Source of the DNA: an uncultured Prevotellaceae bacterium | GTDB lineage: Bacteria > Bacteroidota > Bacteroidia > Bacteroidales > Bacteroidaceae | DNA length: 64,000 nt | Direction of reading: 5' to 3' | Assembly: GCA_946410305.1 (NCBI GenBank) | Contig: CAMJZV010000016.1 | Coordinates: forward strand, 1 to 64,000 | Part shown: positions 41,129 to 50,516 of the stretch, piece by piece | Numbering within the stretch: the first letter of the stretch is position 1 | Layout: each line of letters begins with the position of its first letter | Notes under the pieces: model-generated | Database searches by the model: none | Seen by the model: the letters and a program-made list of their open reading frames with translations, nothing else | Told to the model about the DNA's origin: nothing | Translations under genes and position numbers: made by a program

Positions 41129-42670
41129 TTATTCCCACTCAATTGTTGCGGGTGGCTTTGACGAGATATCGTAACAGACGCGGTTGACGCCACGTACCTT
41201 ATTGATAATCTCGTTAGAGACCTTGGCCATGAAGTCGTAGGGCAGGTGTGCCCAGTCGGCAGTCATGGCATCAGTAGAGGTAACAGCACGCAGGGCAACA
41301 GGATGCTCATAGGTACGCTCATCACCCATCACACCTACGCTACGGACAGTAGCCAGCAGAATGGCGCCAGCCTGCCATACCTTATTATATAATGTCTCAC
41401 CATCGGTATCCACATATTCGCGCAGACCACGGATATAGATATCGTCGGCATCCTGCAGGATGCGAACACGCTCACGGGTGATATCGCCCAGAATGCGCAC
41501 CGCCAAACCAGGACCTGGGAAAGGATGACGAATAATCAGGTGTTCAGGCATACCCAACTGGCGACCTACACGACGTACCTCATCTTTGAACAACCACTTC
41601 AGAGGCTCACAGAGCTGCAGGTGCATCTCTTCAGGCAGTCCACCAACGTTGTGGTGACTCTTGATGACCTTTCCCGTGATGTTCAGCGACTCGATGCGGT
41701 CAGGATAGATGGTACCCTGTGCCAGCCACTTAGCATCGGTAATCTTCTTAGCCTCAGCATTGAACACCTCCACAAAGTCGCGACCGATAATCTTACGTTT
41801 CTGCTCAGGCTCGGTAACTCCTGCAAGATCTGCAAAGAACTTCTCAGAGGCATCGACACCAATCACATTCAAGCCCAGGCAGCGATAGTCTTCCATCACC
41901 TGTGTGAACTCATTCTTACGCAGCATGCCGTGGTCTACGAAGATACAGGTCAGGCGGTTGCCAATGGCCTTATTCAGCAGTACGGCAGCAACGCTGGAGT
42001 CTACACCTCCAGAGAGTCCGAGGATGACACGGTCGTTGCCCAGCTGAGCCTTCAGCTCTGCGACAGTAGTGTCGACAAACGAGGCTGCGCTCCATTCCTG
42101 CTTACTGCCACAGATATCCACCACGAAGTTCTTTAGCAGCTGTGTACCCTGCAGTGAGTGGTACACCTCCGGATGGAACTGCACAGCCCAAACGGGTTGC
42201 TTGGTAGAAGCAAAGGCTGCATTAGTGACATCAGCAGTAGAACCAATTACCTTGAAATCGCTGGGAATAGCAGTAATGGTGTCGCCATGTGACATCCATA
42301 CCTGTGAGTGTTCATCAAAGCCCTTGAAGAGTGGATTGGTAGTATCTACCGTCTCCAGGTGGGCGCGACCATACTCACGTGAGTCTGCCTTCTCAACCTT
42401 ACCACCCAGTGTGTGGGATATAAACTGTGCACCATAGCAGATGCCAAGCACAGGAACCTTACCCACAAACTGCGAGAGGTCCACCTTGAACGCCTCAGGG
42501 TCGTGCACCGAATAGGGTGAACCGCTGAGGATGACACCGATAACAGAGTCATCGCCTACAGGGAACTTGTTGTAGGGTAAGATTTCACAGAAGGTGTCGA
42601 GTTCACGCACACGACGGCCAATCAGCTGTGTGGTTTGCGACCCGAAATCCAGAATGATAATCTTTTGCAT
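41129..42670 (-). CDS. guaA: GMP synthase (glutamine-hydrolysing)
   Basis: 513 residues. The N-terminal class I glutamine amidotransferase has GICYGAQ (catalytic Cys) and [10 protein letters not shown] (His, Glu). The ATP-pyrophosphatase domain has [14 protein letters not shown]. The C-terminal dimerisation domain ends [15 protein letters not shown]. It converts XMP to GMP. The murU-like gene lies only 6 bp upstream in the same direction, so the three genes 43465-40604 may form one operon. Confidence 0.97.
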   Translation of the reverse strand: MQKIIILDFGSQTTQLIGRRVRELDTFCEILPYNKFPVGDDSVIGVILSGSPYSVHDPEAFKVDLSQFVGKVPVLGICYGAQFISHTLGGKVEKADSREYGRAHLETVDTTNPLFKGFDEHSQVWMSHGDTITAIPSDFKVIGSTADVTNAAFASTKQPVWAVQFHPEVYHSLQGTQLLKNFVVDICGSKQEWSAASFVDTTVAELKAQLGNDRVILGLSGGVDSSVAAVLLNKAIGNRLTCIFVDHGMLRKNEFTQVMEDYRCLGLNVIGVDASEKFFADLAGVTEPEQKRKIIGRDFVEVFNAEAKKITDAKWLAQGTIYPDRIESLNITGKVIKSHHNVGGLPEEMHLQLCEPLKWLFKDEVRRVGRQLGMPEHLIIRHPFPGPGLAVRILGDITRERVRILQDADDIYIRGLREYVDTDGETLYNKVWQAGAILLATVRSVGVMGDERTYEHPVALRAVTSTDAMTADWAHLPYDFMAKVSNEIINKVRGVNRVCYDISSKPPATIEWE

Positions 42671-42676
42671 TTTAAA

Positions 42677-43465
42677 CTATAATGATTGAATAAACTTTTC
42701 TGCTTGATCCAATGTCTCAATCTTACCGACATCCATGAGTTGCAAGTCATTCTTCACCAGTCCCACAATACGGGAACGATGGCAGATGCTGAGATAGAAG
42801 TCGATAATGGGGAAACGGTCAGGGAAACGATCCATCAATGTGAACAAGCGGGGCGAGAACGAGTGGATACCACTGAAAGCAAAAGCATAGAGGCGAGTGG
42901 TGAGAGGTAAGTGGTGAGAGATCACCTGCAAATCATCATCAAGGGTAAGTTCTGCCGTTCGTAACCATGGGAATGGGCTCTTTACCTCACCCGTCTCTTT
43001 GTTGATCCAGCCCATCAGGCGCATAGCATTGTCGAAGAGCAGGTAGCGCTTCGTCTTACGCTTGCTGACCAGTAGCACCGCATCCTCATCCTCCTGATGT
43101 TGATGGCTAAACCACGCGTAGTCCACATTGTCGAGGATATCGACATTATGAATAAGAATAGGCTCCTCATCGCGAAACAGTCCTTGTGCCTTCTTCAATC
43201 CCCCACCCGTTTCCAACAACTGCTCAGTCTCATCGCTAAAATGCACCAACGGGGCATAGTCCTGCTGGGCCACATAGTCGCGAATCTGCTGAGAAAAATG
43301 GTGGATATTGACGATGAAACGGTCGTAGCCCTGCGCCTGCAGTTTACGGATGTTCAAGTCGAGCAGCGGGCTTCCTCCCACAGGCACCAAAGCCTTGGGC
43401 ATGGTGTCGGTCAGGGGCTTCAAGCGGGTTCCCAGGCCTGCTGCAAGAATCATTGCTTGTTTCAT
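42677..43465 (-). CDS. Sugar-1-phosphate nucleotidyltransferase (MurU-like)
   Basis: 262 residues from the ATG at 43465 (MKQAMILAAGLGTRLKPLTD). The GLGTRLKPLTDTMPKALVPV signature is that of NTP-transferase enzymes, and the short length and INIHHF-type region resemble MurNAc-1-phosphate uridylyltransferase MurU. A kinase of the AmgK type, MurU's usual partner, is encoded 2.7 kb away (46120-47679). A 14-bp direct repeat (AGTGGTGAGAG at 42896-42906 and 42910-42920) is embedded in the coding sequence. -7 box TACCTTTG at 43484-43491. Confidence 0.8.
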   Translation of the reverse strand: MKQAMILAAGLGTRLKPLTDTMPKALVPVGGSPLLDLNIRKLQAQGYDRFIVNIHHFSQQIRDYVAQQDYAPLVHFSDETEQLLETGGGLKKAQGLFRDEEPILIHNVDILDNVDYAWFSHQHQEDEDAVLLVSKRKTKRYLLFDNAMRLMGWINKETGEVKSPFPWLRTAELTLDDDLQVISHHLPLTTRLYAFAFSGIHSFSPRLFTLMDRFPDRFPIIDFYLSICHRSRIVGLVKNDLQLMDVGKIETLDQAEKFIQSL

Positions 43466-43483
43466 ATTCTTTGTTTCAAGTTG

Positions 43484-43542
43484 CAAAGGTACAAATAAAA
43501 TAAGAAATAAGTGATAAAAAAGAAGAATAATTAGTACCTTTG
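43484..43542. promoter_or_regulatory. Divergent promoters of murU-like and CotH-type genes
   Basis: Minus-strand TACCTTTG (43484-43491) and plus-strand TACCTTTG (43535-43542), each about 20-40 bp from the respective start codon. Confidence 0.7.
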
Positions 43543-43578
43543 CACGCGAAATTATCAAAATCAACTAACTAACTCGAC

Positions 43579-46068
43579 ATGAAACAACTTTTACTCATTC
43601 TAGCCACACTTTGCTGTGGAAGCATGAATGCCCAGACCTTAGTCATTAACGAAATCATGCAGTCGAACATCGAGACCACAATGGACGACATCACAGAATT
43701 TCCCGACTCGTGGGTGGAACTGTATAACCCCACAGATGTCGCCATCAATCTCAAAGATTACAAGATCTCCAACAAGAACAAGGAGAAGAAGGCCTGGCAG
43801 TTGCCTGACAAGACAATTGCCGCCAAGGGCTATGTGCTCATCTACTGCGACAAGGAAGGCAAGGAGAACAACCGCCTACACGCCGATTTCCGCCTGGAGT
43901 CTGGTAAAGATGGCAATCTGTACCTTTTCAGCAATGGTGGAGTTGTAGACAAGTTAGAGGCTATGGCCAAGATGCCTGCCCCCGATATCGCCTATGGCCG
44001 CAATACTGATGGTGGCGACGAGTGGGGCTACGAGCTCACGCCTACCCCTGGCAAGGCCAATACGGGTGGTATTGTAAATGCCAAGCAGATTCTTGGTGCC
44101 CCGGAATTTAGCGAACTGGGCCGTGTTAGCTCTACTAATACCACTATCATCCTCCAGCTGAGTATGCCCGAAGGTACTCCTGAAGGTGCCATCATCCGCT
44201 ATACCACCGATGGCAGCGAACCTACCACTACCAGCACGAAATATACAAGTGCCATCACTATCAACAAAACGACAGTGATTCGCGCCAAGCTGTTCTGCGA
44301 CGGGTGGCTGTCACCCAAGAGCACGGCCCAGTCGTACATCTTCCACCCCAGGGAGATGACGATTCCCGTATTCTCTGTACTGACCAACGACAAATATCTG
44401 AACGACACGAAGATTGGCCTCTTTGCCAACAACAACAGCAAGGAGGATAAGAAGACCCACGACTGGCGTCGTCCCGTCAACATCGAGTTCTTCCCTGTCG
44501 AGGGCGAAGAGAGTGCTTTCAACCAACTCAGCGAAACGCGCATCCAGGGTGGACAGTCGCGTGGCAATGCCCTCAAGTCGATGGTGTTCTATGCCAACAA
44601 GCGTTTCGACCCTGACCACAAGCAGTTCCAGTACGAGTTCTTCCCGGACCAGAAGCCTGGAGTCACGAAGTTCAAGTCATTCTCCCTGCGCGATGGTGGA
44701 AACGACTTTGGCGACCTCTATTTCCGCGATCTCATCATCCAGCGCACCATGGCCAGCCACATTGACCTCGACTGGCAGGCTGGTCACTCTGCCGTGCTCT
44801 ATATCAATGGTGAATACATGGGTATGCTCAATATCCGTGAGCGCTCTAATGCCGACAACATCTACAGCAACTACGACGGGCTGGAGGATGTGGACATGGT
44901 GGAGATTAGCCACGAGCAGGTGAACAATGTTGACAAGTTTATTGAGGAGTTGAAGGAAGGTGACACAGAGTTCTATGACAACTTCAAGGCCTTCTATAGT
45001 GAGAAGGGGCACACCAAGGCAGAATATGAGGAATGGCTCGACGTCAGCGAATATCTGAACGTCATGGTGATGAACCTGTTCTACGGCAACATCGACTTCC
45101 CAGGCAACAACCTCGTTTTCTGGCGTCCCAACAATGACGACACAAAGTCAGGATTACCCAAGAGATTCCGTGTTATCGTCAAGGATACCGACTTCGGACT
45201 GGGACTCTATGGCCGTCAAAATGACTATAACACCATTAAACTACTCTACAATCCCAGCTCGGACAGTGGCAGCGCATGGGCCTTCTCAGAACCAGCAACG
45301 CGTCTCATCAAGAACATGTTGGAGAACGAGGAACTGAAGAACATGTTCATCGACAAGTGCTGCGTCTTTATGGGTGACTTCATGAACGGCAATGGTACTG
45401 GCGAGATAATTGACCTCATTAAGGCGGAGGCCATGGATGAATTTGTGGCCCACCGCGCCAAATACAATACATGGGATGGTAGTAGCCGTGACCAGATCAA
45501 CCAGAAATTCGAGAATGCCAAGAAGTGGCTTACAGGATATACTGAAACTTCCTATAATTGGTGGACACAAAAACAAGAGACAACAGTCCATCCCTCTCGT
45601 ACAGACAACTTCTTGAGCCACTTAAGCAACCAGTGGAGTCTCGGCACAGCTTTCCCCGTAACTATCAATAAGGGTGTTACCGACATGCCTGAGACCGTAA
45701 GCGTCAACGACATTCCGCTCTCAGAAGGTGTCTTCGACGGTAAGTTCTTCCCCAACCGTCAGCTGACCATCGTGGCTACCGCTCCTGAAGGCAAGGTTGT
45801 AACAGGCTGGAAGGTTGTCACCACAGCCAACTCCGGCAGCAAGAGCACCAAGGAATACGAGGGCGCCGAACTCGTTATGACCCCTAAAAGCTGCAAGTCT
45901 ATCGCCATTGAGGCTGTTCTCGGCGAAACCAACGGTATCGAGGATATTATGGCAGCAGACGTCAAACAGCAGACATCAGACATCTACGACCTGCTGGGTA
46001 ACAAGGTTGCAACGCCACAGAAGGGCAACATATATATTCAGAACGGTAAAAAAATCATCTGGCGCTAA
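43579..46068 (+). CDS. Secreted CotH-type protein with lamin-tail domain
   Basis: 829 residues. The signal peptide ends MNAQ. A lamin-tail-like beta domain (about 20-155; TLVINEIMQSN, DSWVELYNPTDVAINL) and a chitobiase-C-like beta domain (about 190-260; IIRYTTDGSEPTT) precede a CotH kinase-like domain (about 310-620). This has RIQGGQSRGNALKSMVF, INGEYMGMLNIRERSN and VKDTDFGLG. A repeat-like domain and a tail YDLLGNKVATPQKGNIYIQN close the protein. CotH-like domains can be protein kinases of secretory proteins. The role here is unknown. It lies between the murU-like and amgK-rapZ genes but on the other strand. Confidence 0.82.
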   Translation: MKQLLLILATLCCGSMNAQTLVINEIMQSNIETTMDDITEFPDSWVELYNPTDVAINLKDYKISNKNKEKKAWQLPDKTIAAKGYVLIYCDKEGKENNRLHADFRLESGKDGNLYLFSNGGVVDKLEAMAKMPAPDIAYGRNTDGGDEWGYELTPTPGKANTGGIVNAKQILGAPEFSELGRVSSTNTTIILQLSMPEGTPEGAIIRYTTDGSEPTTTSTKYTSAITINKTTVIRAKLFCDGWLSPKSTAQSYIFHPREMTIPVFSVLTNDKYLNDTKIGLFANNNSKEDKKTHDWRRPVNIEFFPVEGEESAFNQLSETRIQGGQSRGNALKSMVFYANKRFDPDHKQFQYEFFPDQKPGVTKFKSFSLRDGGNDFGDLYFRDLIIQRTMASHIDLDWQAGHSAVLYINGEYMGMLNIRERSNADNIYSNYDGLEDVDMVEISHEQVNNVDKFIEELKEGDTEFYDNFKAFYSEKGHTKAEYEEWLDVSEYLNVMVMNLFYGNIDFPGNNLVFWRPNNDDTKSGLPKRFRVIVKDTDFGLGLYGRQNDYNTIKLLYNPSSDSGSAWAFSEPATRLIKNMLENEELKNMFIDKCCVFMGDFMNGNGTGEIIDLIKAEAMDEFVAHRAKYNTWDGSSRDQINQKFENAKKWLTGYTETSYNWWTQKQETTVHPSRTDNFLSHLSNQWSLGTAFPVTINKGVTDMPETVSVNDIPLSEGVFDGKFFPNRQLTIVATAPEGKVVTGWKVVTTANSGSKSTKEYEGAELVMTPKSCKSIAIEAVLGETNGIEDIMAADVKQQTSDIYDLLGNKVATPQKGNIYIQNGKKIIWR

Positions 46069-46117
46069 TGGCCAGATGATAAAAGTATAAGAATTACCAA
46101 CAAATACAAGGTCAGAG

Positions 46118-46154
46118 AATTACCCAACGCTCGACAGCGTCTGGGTAATTTTTT
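46118..46154 (+). terminator. Terminator after CotH-type gene
   Basis: AATTACCCA pairs with TGGGTAATT (46118-46126 with 46142-46150), enclosing an inner ACGCT/AGCGT stem. A T6 run follows. The hairpin also encodes the last codons of the convergent gene. Confidence 0.85.
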
Positions 46155-47679
46155 GTTCCCTATGACAGATGCGCACCTCAATGCCAAACTTCTCATGGAT
46201 ATGTTCGGCCAGATGCTGGGCACTATAGACAGAACGGTGCTGACCACCCGTACAACCGAAGCAGAACATCAACGAGGTAAATCCACGCTGGATATAGCGA
46301 CGTACATGGGCATCCGCCAGCTTATAGACGCTGTCCAGGAATGTCAGGATCTCACCATCGTCCTCCAAGAAACGGATGACGGGCTCGTCAAGACCTGTCA
46401 GCTGCTTGTACGGCTCATAACGGCCAGGGTTGTGCGTGCTACGACAGTCGAAGACATAGCCGCCACCATTGCCGCTCTCATCCTCAGGAATGCCTTTGGT
46501 GTACGAGAAGCTGTAGACGCGCACCACCAGCGGACCCTGGGCATCGTATTTAGAGAACGTGGCAGGACCATCCTGGGGGTGGGGCTTATAGGGGTTCAGG
46601 TCTGTCGTCTTGTAACCGTCAGCACGACTGACAGTGGTCTGCACCTGCTGGAAGCGAGGCATCTCCGTCAACTTACGCAGGATATCGGTCAGATATGGAT
46701 AGGGGAAGTTACGTTCGTCGAGCAACTCACGGATATTCTGCATAGCAGGTGGAATAGACTCGATGAAGTGCAGCTTACGCTCGAAATAGCCACGGAAACC
46801 GTAGGCGCCCAACACCTGCAGCTGGCGGAACAGCACGAAGAGTGACAGGCGGTCTACGAAATGGTGGGGCGACGGCACCTCCGTCAGCTGCTTCATGGCA
46901 TTGTAATACTCGTAGACCAGCTCGCGACGTACCTTATAAGGATACTTCGCACTGGCCTGCCAGAGGAAGGATGCCAGGTCGTAGTAGTACGGACCCTTGC
47001 GACCACCCTGGAAGTCGATGAAAAATGGCTTTTGGCTATTAGCTGTATGCTCTTGGCTATTGACCAGCATCACGTTGCGGGCCTGGAAGTCACGATAGAG
47101 GAATCCCTGTGCATCGTCGGCATTCGTCAGGTCCTTAGCCAGCAGGCGGAAGTCTGCCTCCAGTTTCAACTCGTGGAAGTCAATCTCTGTAGCTTTCAGG
47201 AAGCAGTATTTGAAATAGTTGAGGTCGAAGAGCACAGAGTCGCTATTGAAAGCGGGCTGGGGATAGCAGTTGGTAAAATCGAGTCCATCGGCACCCACCA
47301 GCTGTATCTTAGGCAACTCACGGATGGTACGGCGCAACAGTTCCTGCTCCTTCAGCGTATAACGGCCACCTGCCTCACGACCGCCACGAATAGCATCGAA
47401 CAGCGAGATAGAACCCAGGTCCGTCTGGATGTAGCGCAGCTCGTCGTCGCTGACAGCAAGGATGGTAGGAACAGGCAACTTACACTCCGTAAAATGCTTG
47501 GCTAGGTAGATAAACGCGTGATTCTCGTCACGGCTGGTACCCACACAACCCACTACGCTCTTGCCCTCCGAAGAAGTCATGCGATAGTACTCACGATTGC
47601 TGCCACCAGCCGTTAGCTGCTGCACATTCTGGGGTTCCTCCCCACTCCATTTCTTGTAAAGTTCAACTAATTTCTGCAT
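46120..47679 (-). CDS. AmgK-like amino-sugar kinase fused to RapZ C-terminal domain
   Basis: 519 residues from the ATG at 47679. Residues 1-330 are an aminoglycoside-phosphotransferase-type kinase like AmgK: GGSNREYYRM, FLYRDFQARNVML (catalytic Asp and Asn) and FIDFQGGRKGPYYYDLASFL (metal-binding Asp). Residues about 380-519 match the C-terminal domain of RapZ: RVYSFSYTKGIP, YVFDCRSTHNPG, LTGLD and FGCTGGQHRSVYSAQHLA. The RapZ N-terminal P-loop domain is absent. In proteobacteria AmgK recycles MurNAc/GlcNAc with MurU, and the RapZ C-domain binds GlcN6P. Five heptads (47032-47066) lie inside the kinase part. -7 box at 47688-47695. Confidence 0.85.
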   Translation of the reverse strand: MQKLVELYKKWSGEEPQNVQQLTAGGSNREYYRMTSSEGKSVVGCVGTSRDENHAFIYLAKHFTECKLPVPTILAVSDDELRYIQTDLGSISLFDAIRGGREAGGRYTLKEQELLRRTIRELPKIQLVGADGLDFTNCYPQPAFNSDSVLFDLNYFKYCFLKATEIDFHELKLEADFRLLAKDLTNADDAQGFLYRDFQARNVMLVNSQEHTANSQKPFFIDFQGGRKGPYYYDLASFLWQASAKYPYKVRRELVYEYYNAMKQLTEVPSPHHFVDRLSLFVLFRQLQVLGAYGFRGYFERKLHFIESIPPAMQNIRELLDERNFPYPYLTDILRKLTEMPRFQQVQTTVSRADGYKTTDLNPYKPHPQDGPATFSKYDAQGPLVVRVYSFSYTKGIPEDESGNGGGYVFDCRSTHNPGRYEPYKQLTGLDEPVIRFLEDDGEILTFLDSVYKLADAHVRRYIQRGFTSLMFCFGCTGGQHRSVYSAQHLAEHIHEKFGIEVRICHREQKITQTLSSVG

Positions 47680-47819
47680 ATTGTTGGCAAAGGTACGAAT
47701 AAGCGAGCACAATACAAAACAAAATCTCATTATTTTGTTTTTATTGTCGAACGAAAGTACATTCGACGAAGTCAAAATACGAATTAATTTGCACACTACA
47801 AAACAAAAATCAAAAAAAT

Positions 47820-48316
47820 GCTTTCACCTTCACAACCTGCATGCGGAAGGCCTATATATAAGCGGTTCGCGGGCGTTCCTGCATGCGCGAAGCGTTGCGG
47901 ACGTTTCACAATGCTTTCACAAAATCGGTGAAACGTTCGTGAAACGTCAAAAACAAGGAAATGGCCTTGAAAGCCCTGTAGAAAGGCGACTGTGAAAGTG
48001 AAAGCAATTTTCCGAAAACTTCTCGCGCGCGACGCAAGCGAGCGCGCACGTGCGCGAGACGGCCCCCTCACATCTCTGTATCAGCCTATCTCATCTCCGT
48101 ATCAGCTCATCCCAGCGCTGTATTAGCTTGTCCCAGCATCGGGACGGCTGTTCCTGCGCGCGGGAACAGCTAATACACGAAAAAGTGGTATCACTTTCTG
48201 AAAAGTCGTACCACTTTTGGAAAACTCCTACCACTTTTCCACCGCTACAGCTGTCTCATCACTGGGATAGCCTGTCTCGTCACCTGCTACAGCTGTCCCG
48301 CACGTGAGAACAGCTA
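47820..48316. repeat. Hairpin-rich non-coding element, copy B
   Basis: About 500 bp. The left part has an outer stem GCTTTCACcTTCACA (47820-47834) pairing with 47991-48005, and an inner GACGTTTCAC/GTGAAACGTC stem. A G+C-rich block follows (48020-48062). The right part is a series of degenerate tandem units about 21 nt long: a TATCAGCT..GTCCCAGCG type (48079-48176) and an AAAAGTSGTACCACTTTTC type (48179-48240), then ACAGCTGTC-type units (48245-48316). The same modules occur in copy A at 21106-21610. Confidence 0.75.
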
Positions 48317-48345
48317 AGCCATACGCAAGGTCTGACAGTCACTGC

Positions 48346-48608
48346 TCGGCAAAGAGAAGAGGAATTTCCGTGACCTGTATCTCGCTGATGAGCTGATACG
48401 GTGTAGAGCAGGATGTCTTTTCTATCAACGGTTTTCTGATAGACATACATGGTAGTGATGTCATCTTCTGTATAGTCGGCATTGAAGACGTAATCACTCT
48501 CAGGCATATTAACGACTGTCTCATATCCGTTCTTAACGGTTTCAGAGGTAAGGACTTGTGCCTTGGCGCTCAGGGCGGCTATGCACATCAGGATTGCTAA
48601 TACTAAAT
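48346..48608 (-). pseudogene. Degraded small secreted-protein gene
   Basis: The minus strand encodes a signal-peptide-like HLVLAILMCIAALSAKAQ and then VLTSETVKNGYETVVNMPES...YVYQKTVDRKDILLYT. The only in-frame ATG lies inside the hydrophobic segment, so the proper start is missing. After DILLYT the frame continues into the hairpin element, while a second frame reads YQLISEIQVTEIPLLFAEQ to a stop at 48339-48347, suggesting a frameshift. It lies between the permease gene and copy B of the hairpin element. Confidence 0.5.
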
Positions 48609-48624
48609 GTAATGCACTACCCTA

Positions 48625-50418
48625 TTATTGTAAAGGTGTCAACGGGTAGATGATATTTACTATCAAGATATTGGCGGCAAGGATGATGATGTTCATCAGC
48701 AGACCGATACGCATGAAATCGCTAAAGCGGTAGCCACCAGGACCATAGACCAACATGTGGGTAGGTGAACCGATAGGTGTGGCGAAACTGCTGCTGACGC
48801 TGATCATCAGAGCAACGAGGAAAGGAAACGGCTCGTAACCCAGCTTCTCGGCGGCCTCGTACATGATAGGGAAGAACATGGCACCCGCAGCAGTATTCGA
48901 GATGAATTCGGTGATAAAAGTACCCACGAAACAGACAGCCGTCATCACGACAAGCGGATTGGTGCCACAGACATCGAGGATGCCATTGGCCAGCCATTCA
49001 GCGATGCCCGTTTTCTGGATGGCTAGGCCGAGGACGGCACTACCTGCGAAGACCATCAGTATCTCCCAGTTGATGGCGCGCATGGCCTGCTCCATGTTAC
49101 AGCAGCGACAGATGAGCATGGCAGCGGCAGCCAGGAAGGCACACTGCAGCAGCGGCATGATGCCGAGAGCCGAAACGACCACCATCGCTATCATGATAGC
49201 GGTAGAGATGAGCGTACCGTAGCCGATATTGGGCACGTCGGCAGAGTCGAAGAAGTGGAGGTCTTTCGTTAAAGCTGTAGCATTGAAGTTGATTTGTTTC
49301 GGACACACCAACAGCAGCGTGTCGCCAGCCTGTAGAACGACATCGCGCGGTGCCATATTGAGGCGCTCACCGCGTCGGGCTACAGCCGCCAGCATCACGT
49401 TATTATCCTTCTCAAAGGTGCTGCCGCCAATGGTCGTACCTATCAGGCTACTACCGAAGGTGATATATGCCGTATGTAAGCGATAATCGTCGACCTCGCT
49501 GATAGAAAAGATATGGTGGTCTGCACTCACCAACTTGTGAGAATACGCCATATCTATCAGTTCGTCAATGCGTCCAGCATAGACTAGATGGTCACCGCCC
49601 ATGATGGGCTCGTCCTCCATGATGGGCAATGGCGTCTCGTCGAAATGATGCATCTCTATCAGACTGCCACCTTTGACATTGAAGAGACCTGCCTCGCCCA
49701 GCGTCTTGCCGATATGAGGATTGTCTGACGGAACCAGCAATTCCACCGTGTAGTCACCGATTGATTCGAAAGCGTTCTCAGGAACCTTACGGTCAGGCAG
49801 CAGACGGCGCATGGCGATAATCGACAGGATGCCGACAGCCAGACAGAACAGACCAGGGATAGTTGTGGTCAGGATGTTCATGGCCACACCTGTCTTCTCC
49901 TCGTAGAGTCCACTGATGATTAGGTTCGGCGGTGTGCCGATAAGGGTACAGACACCTCCCATACCCGATGCATAGCTCAGAGGGATGAGCAGTTTGGAGG
50001 GCGATATGCCGAGCTTCTTTGCCCACATCTTGACGATGTTAACGAAGAGCGACACCACTGTCGTATTGCTTAGGAACGAGCTGAGCACAGCCACGGGCAG
50101 CATGAGTCGCGTCACAGCCTTCGAGTAACTGTTGGGCGTACCCAGCAGATATTTCACGATACACTGCAGCACACCAGTATAGGTCAGACCAGCAACAACA
50201 ACGAACAGCACACCGACGGTGATAACTGACGTGCTACTAAAACCAGAAAAGGCTTCCTTGGCATCGAGCACTCCCGTGACATAGAGCACGCCGATGGCTC
50301 CGAGAAATACCAGGTCGCTACGCCACTTGGTGAATAGCAGGATGGTAAACATGCCCAGCACCGTGACGATGGTAATCCAGGCATCAAGACCAAAGCCTAA
50401 AAACATCAATGAGTCCAT
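48625..50418 (-). CDS. SLC13-type permease with two TrkA-C domains
   Basis: 597 residues from the ATG at 50418. Divalent-anion:sodium-symporter-like membrane segments flank a cytoplasmic insert (about 205-400) of two TrkA-C/RCK-C-type domains (DYTVELLVPSDNPHIGKTLGE; RLHTAYITFGSSLIGTTIGG). Family motifs LSNTTVVSLFV, GGVCTLIGTPPNLII and FISNTAAGAMFFPI are clear. Such permeases carry sulfate, dicarboxylates or related anions; the substrate is uncertain. Promoter TATCTTTG at 50452-50459. Confidence 0.9.
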   Translation of the reverse strand: MDSLMFLGFGLDAWITIVTVLGMFTILLFTKWRSDLVFLGAIGVLYVTGVLDAKEAFSGFSSTSVITVGVLFVVVAGLTYTGVLQCIVKYLLGTPNSYSKAVTRLMLPVAVLSSFLSNTTVVSLFVNIVKMWAKKLGISPSKLLIPLSYASGMGGVCTLIGTPPNLIISGLYEEKTGVAMNILTTTIPGLFCLAVGILSIIAMRRLLPDRKVPENAFESIGDYTVELLVPSDNPHIGKTLGEAGLFNVKGGSLIEMHHFDETPLPIMEDEPIMGGDHLVYAGRIDELIDMAYSHKLVSADHHIFSISEVDDYRLHTAYITFGSSLIGTTIGGSTFEKDNNVMLAAVARRGERLNMAPRDVVLQAGDTLLLVCPKQINFNATALTKDLHFFDSADVPNIGYGTLISTAIMIAMVVVSALGIMPLLQCAFLAAAAMLICRCCNMEQAMRAINWEILMVFAGSAVLGLAIQKTGIAEWLANGILDVCGTNPLVVMTAVCFVGTFITEFISNTAAGAMFFPIMYEAAEKLGYEPFPFLVALMISVSSSFATPIGSPTHMLVYGPGGYRFSDFMRIGLLMNIIILAANILIVNIIYPLTPLQ

Positions 50419-50516
50419 ATTGAGGTTAGATAATATTTTTGCAACACAATGCAAAGATACTCATTTTTTCTGAAGAACCAAACATTTCTCCAGGAAAATA
50501 GGGCTTAACAGTGACA

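Noticed and set aside
41114..42690. Purine riboswitch upstream of guaA
   Set aside because: Only 6 bp separate guaA from the preceding gene; there is no room for an aptamer.
48050..48307. 85-codon ORF across hairpin element copy B
   Set aside because: It is a translation of the tandem 21-nt units. The same units are read in other frames in copy A, so there is no coding constraint.
48079..48316. CRISPR-like array of 21-nt units
   Set aside because: Units are contiguous and degenerate, with no constant repeat and no unique spacers of equal length; no cas genes are nearby.
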